Source: a virus. Taken from it: DNA of 53,158 nt. This document shows, in pieces, positions 32,314 to 38,433 of this stretch. The position numbers were made by a program, and so were the translations under genes. Under the pieces are notes generated by a model. The model did not search any database and was not told the DNA's origin. It saw only the letters and a program-made list of their open reading frames with translations. The stretch lies in IMG/VR virus record IMGVR_UViG_3300020183_000104, positions 1-53,158 of that record. One strand, 5' to 3'. Position 1 is the first letter of the stretch; each line of letters opens with the position of its first letter.

Positions 32314-32347
32314 CGGGGGGATCCGCGCAGGGTTCCCCCGTTTTTTT
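32314..32347 (+). terminator. intrinsic terminator 2 after DUF932
   Basis: GC-rich stem (CGGGGGGA... / ...TTCCCCCG) followed by seven T. Together with the first hairpin it forms a tandem terminator. This is the clearest transcription stop in the window. Confidence 0.85.
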
Positions 32348-32374
32348 CAGATATTAATAGAGGTCTCTACACCA

Positions 32375-32782
32375 ATGGTCACCAAAAAAGGTAAGCTTAC
32401 CACCCCGCCTATCGACGATCATGAGGCGTTGACGTTCAAAAAGCTTGACGCAAGAAAAGCGTTTGGGCAAGTCGGGCTTCCTCTCCCGCTTGAAGCCTGG
32501 ATCGAGGAGAACACCCCGGAACCCGCGAAACCTGCCCCACCCGTTAAAAAGGTTTACACCCGGGACGAGGCCATCCACGAGATCGCCTCCTTCGAGTGTG
32601 AGGGGCTGACCGCGTCGCAGGTGTACGAGATGCTCGTGGGGTCCACGATGCCGTTGCCTTTCAAGACGAACGCGGTATTGGCCAAAATCCTCGCCGAGTG
32701 GCTCGGGGTGGACGAGGTTCAGGTACACTCGACCAACGACTGCGTGAAACGCTGGTTCGTTTCCGCTGAATCCCGGGTGTGA
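32375..32782 (+). CDS. hypothetical early protein
   Basis: 135 aa. Its N-terminal region includes LEAWIEENTPEPAKPAPPVK, a Pro/Lys linker; the C-terminal half (YTRDEAIHEIASFECEGLTA, AKILAEWLGVDEVQVHSTND) looks like a small helical domain. A 26-bp stretch coding LEAWIEEN (32487-32512) is identical to 35493-35518 in the gene at 35318. It follows the tandem terminators with a TAATAGAGGT ribosome element. No function recognised. Confidence 0.62.
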   Translation: MVTKKGKLTTPPIDDHEALTFKKLDARKAFGQVGLPLPLEAWIEENTPEPAKPAPPVKKVYTRDEAIHEIASFECEGLTASQVYEMLVGSTMPLPFKTNAVLAKILAEWLGVDEVQVHSTNDCVKRWFVSAESRV

Positions 32783-32815
32783 AGAGCTACATCGTCGGTT
32801 AAAGGAGAAGAACAC

Positions 32816-33223
32816 ATGAACACATATCCATTTGCAGGAGAAATCAAAATGGAAAAAGTAATCAAAGACGGTAAAGAAGTGATTGAGTGGGAGCCTGTAC
32901 CGCTACAGTCAGATCGTTTTAATGTTGATCCTGTCACGGGTAATGTGGGCATTGGCACACCAAGTCAAGAGTTGATTGCATACACCTTCACGCCCCCTGG
33001 CAAAGAATGGGCGCGTATCGACAAAGACATGAACGTCACTCACCTTGACATGGAACTATGCGCAAAAGGCCCACACAACGCCTACAGCGCATTGGCTGTG
33101 GCAATTTGGAATAAAGCGATTGAAACTGAGCGTGAGGAGTGCGCCCAGATTGCTGATAGGTGGACTGACTACGATGTAGAGGGCTTAGCAGTAGCCATCA
33201 GAGCAAGGGGAGTTGATAGATGA
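32816..33223 (+). CDS. hypothetical protein, likely recent acquisition
   Basis: 135 aa; a second in-frame ATG at 32849 also has a good ribosome site. Sequence includes NVDPVTGNVGIGTPSQELIA and a C-terminal helical part (AIWNKAIETEREECAQIADR) of the type seen in small tailed-phage accessory proteins. Base composition and codon choice are more AT-rich and differ from neighbours, and this continues to about 34512, suggesting a block acquired from another phage. It is coupled to the next gene by an ATGA overlap. Function unknown. Confidence 0.6.
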   Translation: MNTYPFAGEIKMEKVIKDGKEVIEWEPVPLQSDRFNVDPVTGNVGIGTPSQELIAYTFTPPGKEWARIDKDMNVTHLDMELCAKGPHNAYSALAVAIWNKAIETEREECAQIADRWTDYDVEGLAVAIRARGVDR

Positions 33224-33849
33224 GCTACATCGTCGCCTCGCTTCCTCCACAGAAAGTGTTTGTGCGAAAGGAATTCCTTTATAACTTTGAGAAGGGTCAC
33301 GGACAGCTTGAGCCGGCCATTTGGATTAGCTTGAAGGCGCTACGCGGTCAGGTCTTCAGGATCGAATCCTTGCTGCCCAACTACTGCGCCTTGTATGACA
33401 AACTGCCCCTGCATGCTTATGTCTGGAAAGAGAACCATGGCGACCTGCCGATTGACATGCTGCAACTGTGGGATTGCATGGGGTACCGCTTCACGGTCGT
33501 CGAGAAGATAAGTCTACGCAATTTGAGCGCGAAGTTTTTGGACAAGCACAAGGTCTGGCACTTTGGGCGTTACCTGTTCACCGTTGATTTCTGCGCGGAA
33601 AGTATGGATCTTGACACGGGGTTTACGGAGCAAGCCGAGGAGCATAAAAGTTTTAACTTCCTTGCACTTGACAATGGTCAGTTTGCTGCTCAGCCAAATA
33701 ACCGCTGTCTATGGTACGACCAAAGTCTAACGCCCTCTGAGACAAAGACACCGGACTTTCAAGCCGCAAAAAATTTTTGGTCGGTCGATGGCACACGCAA
33801 GTGGGCCGCAGGAAGTGACTGGTTTTACGATTTCCAGGAGCGAACATGA
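33220..33849 (+). CDS. hypothetical accessory protein
   Basis: 209 aa, rich in aromatic residues. It has phrases such as VWISLKALRGQVFRIESLLP-like WISLKALRGQVFRIESLLP, LPIDMLQLWDCMGYRFTVVE and FWSVDGTRKWAAGSDWFYDF. There is no signal peptide, TM segment or cysteine cluster. Related stand-alone phage proteins exist in style, but no function is known to me. It is part of the foreign-looking block 32816-34512, with ATGA overlaps on both sides. Confidence 0.6.
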   Translation: MSYIVASLPPQKVFVRKEFLYNFEKGHGQLEPAIWISLKALRGQVFRIESLLPNYCALYDKLPLHAYVWKENHGDLPIDMLQLWDCMGYRFTVVEKISLRNLSAKFLDKHKVWHFGRYLFTVDFCAESMDLDTGFTEQAEEHKSFNFLALDNGQFAAQPNNRCLWYDQSLTPSETKTPDFQAAKNFWSVDGTRKWAAGSDWFYDFQERT

Positions 33850-34214
33850 GCAGAGAACTTATGCAGCAAGCGTTGGAGGCGTTGGAGTGGAACTACAACA
33901 CAGATTTGGACAACATCTATGCATGTGAGCAATGGGCCAAGATTCTGAAAAAAAACATAGCGGCACTGCGCGAGATGCTGGCGCAGCCGGAGCAAGAGCC
34001 GGTGGCGTGGATCAGCGAAAGCGAAAACCTGCTGTCATGGGACAAGTTCTATGACCATATGAAGCCCCTCTACACTGCCCCGAAGCCAGTACAGCAGCCG
34101 CTGAAGTTGCGAGAGATTGAAAAGTGCATCTATGACGCAAACAACGACCTTATTGTTGCTTGCAGGAATGTCGAAGCCGCCCACGGCATCACAGGAGACG
34201 CCTATGAAAGCTGA
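33846..34214 (+). CDS. small accessory protein with ALEALE N-terminal helix
   Basis: 122 aa. It starts MSRELMQQALEALEWNYNTD, and has the middle phrase EPVAWISESENLLSWDKFYD and PLYTAPKP, which are typical of a large group of tailed-phage accessory proteins with an N-terminal helix and a short conserved Tyr-Thr-x-Pro segment. The next gene begins with a similar helix (REVMQQALEALE), so the two are partial paralogues. It is coupled to the previous gene by an ATGA overlap. Function unknown. Confidence 0.65.
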   Translation: MSRELMQQALEALEWNYNTDLDNIYACEQWAKILKKNIAALREMLAQPEQEPVAWISESENLLSWDKFYDHMKPLYTAPKPVQQPLKLREIEKCIYDANNDLIVACRNVEAAHGITGDAYES

Positions 34215-34512
34215 CCGTGAAGTTATGCAGCAAGCGCTGGAGGCGCTGGAGTCCGACAACCCCGACATCCAACTACGGGCAGCAGTCGCCCTTCGCAGAG
34301 CACTGGAAGCAGAACCCGAAAGGCTCTTTAGCTTGCAGGTTGGGGCTAATTTTGTGTTGCGCCGAAACAAGAAGGCGTACACATTGGTTGAGTTGCAGTG
34401 GACCCCTGGGATGGGAACACAGTATATCTGCAAGGATCTAAAAACTGGAAAGATCGAACGACTGCACCATAGTGTCCTGGTAGAGAAAGACAAAGCTGGA
34501 AAAGGAGTATGA
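34204..34512 (+). CDS. small accessory protein, partial paralogue of upstream gene
   Basis: 102 aa from the ATG at 34204 (AGGAGAC just upstream); the frame is open further 5' but under the previous gene. It starts MKADREVMQQALEALESDNP, like the 33846 protein. The C-terminal half (LQVGANFVLRRNKKAYTLVE; TGKIERLHHSVLVEKDKAG) forms a small beta domain not present in the upstream paralogue. Overlaps the previous gene by 11 nt. Function unknown. Confidence 0.62.
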   Translation: MKADREVMQQALEALESDNPDIQLRAAVALRRALEAEPERLFSLQVGANFVLRRNKKAYTLVELQWTPGMGTQYICKDLKTGKIERLHHSVLVEKDKAGKGV

Positions 34513-34513
34513 G

Positions 34514-34594
34514 ATGGACGAAAGCCACGAGTACCAGAACATACCGTTCATCCGATCCGACGAGCGGTGGGTTCGAAATCCGCCTTTGGCTTGA
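34514..34594 (+). CDS. very small ORF, 26 aa
   Basis: Begins with ATG 7 nt after an AAGGAG site (34502-34507) and encodes MDESHEYQNIPFIRSDERWV plus six residues. Its TGA overlaps the -35 box of the next promoter. The good ribosome site and tight fit support translation, but the length is too short to be certain. Confidence 0.4.
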   Translation: MDESHEYQNIPFIRSDERWVRNPPLA

Positions 34595-34619
34595 CAAAGT
34601 ATTGCACCGGTGTTATAAT
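34591..34619 (+). promoter_or_regulatory. sigma70 promoter
   Basis: TTGACA 34591-34596, 17-bp spacer, TATAAT 34614-34619, TG extension. CACCGGTGTTATAATAGAGG around the -10 is identical to the promoter at 35873. It drives the gene at 34671. Confidence 0.9.
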
Positions 34620-34670
34620 AGAGGTTCGTTAGTAGTAAACATTAAACCCTAACCGATAGAGGAAAACGAA

Positions 34671-35318
34671 ATGAACCAAGCCACTACCACAACCGCTCGT
34701 TTTATTCCCACCGACGAACTCGTGTACGTTCTTGCCAAAAAAGGCGGCTGGTCCACTGTAGTTGATGTCGCTGGGGTAGGGCGACCCGGCCGCGAATTTA
34801 AGGTCCGCAATTCCGCGCTGCATGTGATCGTTGAGACCCCAGTCGAGCCCCCAGTCTCGGCCGAGGACGTTCCCGCACCCCAGACCGTAGTGCGCAGCCA
34901 TGATGCCGATGGCACTGGTCCTGTCGCGAAAATGAAAGCCGAGAAAGCCGCAGCTGCTGCTCGCCAAAAGCACCACGCCGCAGTCGCGAAGATGAAAGCC
35001 GAGAAAGCCGCAGCTCCTGCTCGCCAAAAGCTCCCTCTCGACCAGCGCAAGAACGGCGTGGTGGATTCGCTCTACCTGCAGTTTTACAAGAATTACAGCA
35101 AGACCGTGAACGGCCAAGTTGTCCGCTCGTTGGATAAAGGCGATTTCGTGGCGGTCGAGCTTCGCAAGTGCGAGACACTCGAGCAAGTGTACGATTTCGT
35201 CGCGAGCCAGATGGGACTCTCCCGTGTCGATTTGGTCTCCCGGTACGCTCACCTGAACACCGGCATGCAGCGCATGAACCTCGGCAACATGCTGCGCCGC
35301 TACCTCAAAGGAGCGTGA
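34671..35318 (+). CDS. Lys/Ala-repeat protein with C-terminal domain
   Basis: 215 aa. Residues 1-55 form a small domain (FIPTDELVYVLAKKGGWSTV). A Pro-rich hinge follows, then two 20-aa repeats VAKMKAEKAAAAARQKHHAA / VAKMKAEKAAAPARQK, histone H1- or HU-tail-like and strongly basic. The last 90 residues (NGVVDSLYLQFYKNYSKTVN, LDKGDFVAVELRKCETLEQV, MNLGNMLRRYLKG) are a helical domain reminiscent of small phage DNA-binding or Gp-type proteins; the end resembles the last part of the 35523 protein (AxMRIVNALRR). DNA binding is inferred from charge. Strong promoter and AUAGAGGA element upstream. Confidence 0.65.
   Translation: MNQATTTTARFIPTDELVYVLAKKGGWSTVVDVAGVGRPGREFKVRNSALHVIVETPVEPPVSAEDVPAPQTVVRSHDADGTGPVAKMKAEKAAAAARQKHHAAVAKMKAEKAAAPARQKLPLDQRKNGVVDSLYLQFYKNYSKTVNGQVVRSLDKGDFVAVELRKCETLEQVYDFVASQMGLSRVDLVSRYAHLNTGMQRMNLGNMLRRYLKGA
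34923..35030 (+). repeat. 60-bp tandem repeat, two copies (Lys/Ala)
   Basis: Copies start at 34923 and 34983 with very few differences; the second is cut short after 48 bp. They encode the basic VAKMKAEKAAA units of the 34671 protein. Confidence 0.9.
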
Positions 35319-35530
35319 TGACCACAAAACCCGCAAACGTCCGGATCCGCCTCGCGAAGGGGCGGTTTGCCGGTGAAATGCTGTACCAGGGTCGAGTCTA
35401 CAAGTTCGACTGTTCGATCTCGGGGTCGGACATCGACGCTGAATTCAGGACGGTCGGCGAGGAGCCCTTCGACCGCTGGGAGGCTTTCCGAGCGCTTGAA
35501 GCCTGGATCGAGGAGAACCTCTGTGGTTAG
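35318..35530 (+). CDS. small hypothetical protein
   Basis: 70 aa from the ATG at 35318 (AAAGGAG 5 nt upstream, overlapping the previous TGA). The sequence NVRIRLAKGRFAGEMLYQGR, then KFDCSISGSDIDAEF suggests a small beta barrel, and the end LEAWIEENLCG repeats the LEAWIEEN segment of the 32375 protein at DNA level (26 identical bases). It overlaps the next gene by 8 nt. Function unknown. Confidence 0.6.
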   Translation: MTTKPANVRIRLAKGRFAGEMLYQGRVYKFDCSISGSDIDAEFRTVGEEPFDRWEAFRALEAWIEENLCG

Positions 35531-35843
35531 CTGGCCTTTTCCATTTAGCGATCAACCCGACGGCACCTACCGCTCGATTGGGGAACCCGCTGTCGCTTTG
35601 GAAGAGATAGCCTCTCCGAGCCCTTCGGAGGTACCTCCGTTGCATTCGAAGCCTCGGGTTAAGGCTAACGTACCTGACTGGGCCTCCGATGCGCTCCGTG
35701 AGGCCGGGAAGTGCCCCGACGCCCGTTCGAGGCTCTGCGCCCAGTACGGCATCGACTACGCGACGCTCGTCGAGGGAGCACCGAATGCTGGGGTAGCTAC
35801 GATGCGGATCGTGAACGCGCTCCGCCGTTCGTCGAAAAGCTGA
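35523..35843 (+). CDS. hypothetical protein, GTG start
   Basis: 106 aa from a GTG at 35523, with GAGGAG 8 nt upstream; no ATG would fit without deep overlap. The N-terminal half is Pro/Ser-rich. The C-terminal half (DWASDALREAGKCPDARSRL, YGIDYATLVEGAPNAGVATM) is helical and similar in style to the end of the 34671 protein (QMGLSRVDLVSRYAHLNTGM), so both may share a small DNA-binding-like domain. The stop is followed by the operator-like palindrome at 35844. Function unknown. Confidence 0.6.
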   Translation: MVSWPFPFSDQPDGTYRSIGEPAVALEEIASPSPSEVPPLHSKPRVKANVPDWASDALREAGKCPDARSRLCAQYGIDYATLVEGAPNAGVATMRIVNALRRSSKS

Positions 35844-35859
35844 CCGTTCGTCGGACGAC
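35844..35859 (+). promoter_or_regulatory. 16-bp upstream operator-like palindrome, copy 2
   Basis: Identical to 31190-31205 (CCGTTCGTCGGACGAC). It begins at the stop codon of the previous gene and ends 13 bp before the probable -35 box of the next promoter. Confidence 0.6.
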
Positions 35860-35872
35860 AGGGGTTGACAAA

Positions 35873-35901
35873 TAGACAAGCTGTTTCACCGGTGTTATAA
35901 T
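35873..35901 (+). promoter_or_regulatory. sigma70 promoter
   Basis: -35 TAGACA 35873-35878, 17-bp spacer, TATAAT 35896-35901 with TG extension. A TTGACA at 35865 is too far (25 bp) to pair with this -10. It drives the gene at 35948. Confidence 0.82.
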
Positions 35902-35947
35902 AGAGGTTCGATAGTATTTAAACATCAACCGATAGAGGACTACAGAT

Positions 35948-36241
35948 ATGAAAGCATTCACACCCAGCAACCCGCGTGGCGAGCGGTACGGATTCGCGGC
36001 CTATGTTTTCTTTTTTCCGGTTTGGATTGCTCAAGACAGCATCCAGGTCCACATCGGCGTGCTTGACGACGATGGCGAATACGTCGTGATTAACCGGTGG
36101 GGGAAGGTCTCAGAGCGTCTTGAGCGCCTCCTTACCCCTGCAGATCGCAGGGAAATCGAGAGCAAGATTTCAGACCTTGTACGCGAGGAGTCGGAATACA
36201 GGCGTTGGGAGCACCTTGCGCCGAACGCGGTCAGGGCCTGA
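35948..36241 (+). CDS. hypothetical early protein, duplicate N terminus
   Basis: 97 aa. It starts MKAFTPSNPRGERYGFAAYV. The next gene begins with the same residues but carries 23 extra codons after MQAFTPSN. The leader (ATAGAGGACTACAGA) is also duplicated. After FAAYV the two diverge; this one continues with a charged helical part (VSERLERLLTPADRREIESK). A short GGGGC-TTCG-GCTCC hairpin follows the stop. Function unknown. Confidence 0.65.
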   Translation: MKAFTPSNPRGERYGFAAYVFFFPVWIAQDSIQVHIGVLDDDGEYVVINRWGKVSERLERLLTPADRREIESKISDLVREESEYRRWEHLAPNAVRA

Positions 36242-36299
36242 CATCCACCGGGGCTTCGGCTCCACACCATCACCCTTTAACTCATAGAGGACTACAGAC

Positions 36300-36686
36300 A
36301 TGCAAGCATTCACACCCAGCAACACTGCCTTCAGCGTGGTTTCCTCCGTCGTTGTGGTCGGCATCGATCCTGAATACGCGGACTACGACAACCCGCGTGG
36401 CGAGTGGTACGGATTCGCGGCTTATGTTCGTGGCTGCAACGATCGTGGCGACACCTGCGAATTGCACGTGGCAACCGATCGGGACGAGGGAATCGCGTTA
36501 GCAAAGGCTAGCAAAATGGCCGATGCGCTCAACGTCCGCGCGAAAAGCCTGGGCAAGCTCCCAGTCGGGTTCGGCTCCTGGGCCACCGGTCGCCCCGTGT
36601 ATGGGTCGGACGCCTACGTCGAGTGTGGACAGGCTGACGATGTGGCGCTCGAAGCGCGAGAATTGGCCGATGAAGGCTGGCGTTGA
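36300..36686 (+). CDS. hypothetical early protein, paralogue of 35948
   Basis: 128 aa. It has an N-terminal region shared with the 35948 protein (MQAFTPSN, NPRGEWYGFAAYV) interrupted by a 69-bp segment coding TAFSVVSSVVVVGIDPEYAD and three more residues. The remainder (RGCNDRGDTCELHVATDRDE, GKLPVGFGSWATGRPVYGSD) contains no known motif. It has the same ATAGAGGACTACAGA leader but no separate strong promoter, so it is probably cotranscribed. Function unknown. Confidence 0.65.
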   Translation: MQAFTPSNTAFSVVSSVVVVGIDPEYADYDNPRGEWYGFAAYVRGCNDRGDTCELHVATDRDEGIALAKASKMADALNVRAKSLGKLPVGFGSWATGRPVYGSDAYVECGQADDVALEARELADEGWR

Positions 36687-36751
36687 TTTACCCCGGGGCT
36701 TCGGCACCACAGATTCACGAGGTGCAAGATGGCCAGGATGAGAGCACAGCA

Positions 36752-37213
36752 ATGAGCGCGGAAAAGAACCTCTGGGGCTGGCTCGACCTGCGCCTCGGGG
36801 GTCATTGGTTCGCGCAGAGAGTCGAGAACGAAGTCGGACGCAACACCCCGGACGTGTGGTTCGCGCTGTACAAGCTCCGCGCGGTCTCGGGCTGGATCGA
36901 ACTCAAGGTCCTCACCGACCTGCCCAAGCGCCCCGGCACCCCGCTCCGGCTCCCGAAGTGGACCCACGGGCAGCGCAATTGGGCGGTGTCCGCACAAAGG
37001 CATGGGGCTTGGTGTCTCCTGGGGTTGCAAGTGCTCGAACGCCAGGAATTCTTTTTGATCCCCGGGCATGAAGCAGCACGACTGGTCGAAACGCAGGTGC
37101 CGTACGAGGAGACGCTGCACATACTCCGCGTACGAGGGCTGTGCATAGACCAAAAGACTTCACGTGAAATACAAACGCAACGACTAATTGACACGCTGCA
37201 TCAGCCGTGGTAA
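36752..37213 (+). CDS. PD-(D/E)XK nuclease-fold protein (candidate)
   Basis: 153 aa from the ATG at 36752. Motif order fits a compact PD-(D/E)XK nuclease: Glu27 in RVENEVGRNT, Pro33-Asp34 in TPDVWF, Glu50-x-Lys52 in GWIELKV and Gln74 in THGQRNW. It is close to phage Holliday-junction-resolvase or VRR-NUC-like enzymes in size. An 8-codon ORF (36729-36755, MARMRAQQ) with a good GAGGTG site ends on the start codon (AATGA), a possible coupling leader. A longer in-frame start at 36683 lacks a good site. Last gene of the early block; its 3' end overlaps the next promoter. Confidence 0.66.
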   Translation: MSAEKNLWGWLDLRLGGHWFAQRVENEVGRNTPDVWFALYKLRAVSGWIELKVLTDLPKRPGTPLRLPKWTHGQRNWAVSAQRHGAWCLLGLQVLERQEFFLIPGHEAARLVETQVPYEETLHILRVRGLCIDQKTSREIQTQRLIDTLHQPW

Positions 37214-37216
37214 GAT
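37188..37216 (+). promoter_or_regulatory. promoter reading from the early block toward array R2
   Basis: TTGACA 37188-37193, 17-bp spacer, TAAGAT 37211-37216, TGG extension. It overlaps the stop of the nuclease gene. The transcript would pass through the hexamer array R2 to the terminase genes, so R2 could control late transcription. Confidence 0.75.
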
Positions 37217-37306
37217 TCGTGGATCTGCCCTCTTCGGGCGATGTGTGGTACCCTTGCCACACTGGCCGAGATAAGTCTCGTGCCGTCTTGGCAGCAGCCG
37301 AGAAGT

Positions 37307-37569
37307 GTTCCATCGTTCCATCATGATGGAACACAAATGGAACGGTCAGAAAGCTCCCTCTCGCCCCGTACGACGCACAAGAGAGCCAAGTGTTCCATTG
37401 TTCCACGCACATATACGTATATATTTTTGGTTCGAAAACCTGAATATGGGGGGGTATGAGATGGAACGCTGGAACAGAAGAGGGTACTTGAAGAGAAGCC
37501 CCGAGAGACGGGGCTCTTGGACCAGTGGAATTGTTCCATCGCCGTTCCATTATGGTGGAACGATGGAAC
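37307..37569 (+). repeat. hexamer array R2 (GTTCCA/TGGAAC), inverted copy of R1
   Basis: Hexamers: GTTCCA 37307 and 37315, TGGAAC 37327 and 37338 (start spacings 8, 12, 11); GTTCCA 37392 and 37400, TGGAAC 37462 and 37470 (8 and 8); GTTCCA 37533 and 37544, TGGAAC 37556 and 37564 (11, 12, 8). The core 37408-37447 is AT-rich with ACATATACGTATATAT and a GGTT-CGAA-AACC hairpin. The reverse complement of R1 aligns over most of its length, including TGTTCCATTGTTCCA next to the core. The outer clusters are inverted copies of each other. Flanking gap sequence 37214-37306 holds only weak hairpins; 37570-37737 holds a small ORF and a promoter. Confidence 0.9.
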
Positions 37570-37573
37570 GGAT

Positions 37574-37750
37574 ATGACCACACCCGTACTACACCCGCAG
37601 ACTTCCAGACGACAAGATATCGTCATCCACCACGCAGGGCTACACCTCGGTATCATACGTGAACGCATGAAAGGCAAGATCGAAACATTTCCTGGAACAG
37701 TTGCGGAACGTGTCGCTTTTGTGGTACACTTTGCGTCATGGCTGGAGTGA
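37574..37750 (+). CDS. small ORF overlapping terminase small subunit start (tentative)
   Basis: 58 aa, MTTPVLHPQTSRRQDIVIHH and onward, ending in VVHFASWLE. It starts 5 bp after the last hexamer of R2 and overlaps the terminase small subunit by 13 nt. That overlap could couple translation of a terminase gene that has no ribosome site of its own. The ribosome site of this ORF is weak, so it may be chance. Confidence 0.35.
   Translation: MTTPVLHPQTSRRQDIVIHHAGLHLGIIRERMKGKIETFPGTVAERVAFVVHFASWLE
37701..37730 (+). promoter_or_regulatory. possible late promoter before terminase genes
   Basis: TTGCGG 37701-37706, 18-bp spacer, TACACT 37725-37730 with TGG extension. The predicted start is next to the ATG at 37738, so the mRNA would be nearly leaderless. 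TGGAAC (37693) and CGGAAC (37704) overlap the -35 region, with the same 11-bp spacing as in the R2 clusters. Confidence 0.45.
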
Positions 37751-38433
37751 AAATCGAACCTTTGCCGGTGGTGGACGTCGACGCGGTGGGTGAAGAAACA
37801 CTGCGGGAATACGGACGCCGCGCGGGGATAACGTACGCGATGCTTTACGAAATGGTGAAGCAGGACCGGGTTCGTTTTAAGGAGCGTGGAGTCGAGGACG
37901 ACCCCGAATCGCTCAACTTTTGCATTCCGGGTGTTGAGGGTGTCGGACGGCTGCGCCGCTACGAGCGTACCAAAGCCTACCGTATGCTGCAGATTCTGGC
38001 CGAATTCAGGGACGGACCCGCGAACGCGAAGTTTTCTTTAAGACACGCGTACACGGCGGCTGAGGTCAGTCGTGGTGCGATGTCGACGTGGAGAGCTGAG
38101 CACCCGACCTTCGATCGTCTGATGGAAGACATCCAGCTCGAAATGGTCGACACGATGAAAGCCGAGGCCTACCGCCGTTCCGTGATTGGACACGACGAGC
38201 CGTTGGTGCACCAAGGTATGAAGACGGGTGAAACGATCAAGAAGTTTTCCGACACTTTGCTGCAGTTCACGCTGATGGGGTACGACGCGAAATTCCGAGC
38301 CAAAGACGTAAACGTCGCGTTGTCGGGCTCACTTAACCAGAATGTCAATATTGAGGGACTCCGTGATCGACTTGCCCAACGATTACAGGCGGTCGCCAAG
38401 TCGAAGGTACAAGGCGAAGAAAGCGCCGATTGA
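37738..38433 (+). CDS. terS: terminase small subunit
   Basis: 231 aa. It precedes the large subunit directly, as usual. The middle holds a helix-turn-helix-like segment (FSLRHAYTAAEVSRGAMSTW, then RAEHPTFDRLMEDIQLEMVD) typical of small terminases, and a long helical C terminus that would oligomerise (LRDRLAQRLQAVAKSK). It recognises packaging sites and feeds DNA to TerL. No ribosome site is visible before the ATG. It overlaps the large subunit gene. Identification is by position and by the HTH pattern. Confidence 0.75.
   Translation: MAGVKIEPLPVVDVDAVGEETLREYGRRAGITYAMLYEMVKQDRVRFKERGVEDDPESLNFCIPGVEGVGRLRRYERTKAYRMLQILAEFRDGPANAKFSLRHAYTAAEVSRGAMSTWRAEHPTFDRLMEDIQLEMVDTMKAEAYRRSVIGHDEPLVHQGMKTGETIKKFSDTLLQFTLMGYDAKFRAKDVNVALSGSLNQNVNIEGLRDRLAQRLQAVAKSKVQGEESAD

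Noticed and set aside
37430-37441. GGTTCGAAAACC in array R2 as a tRNA T-arm or attachment site
   Set aside because: No acceptor, D or anticodon arms can be built around it, and no integrase is present. It is better explained as the hairpin in the AT-rich core of the array.
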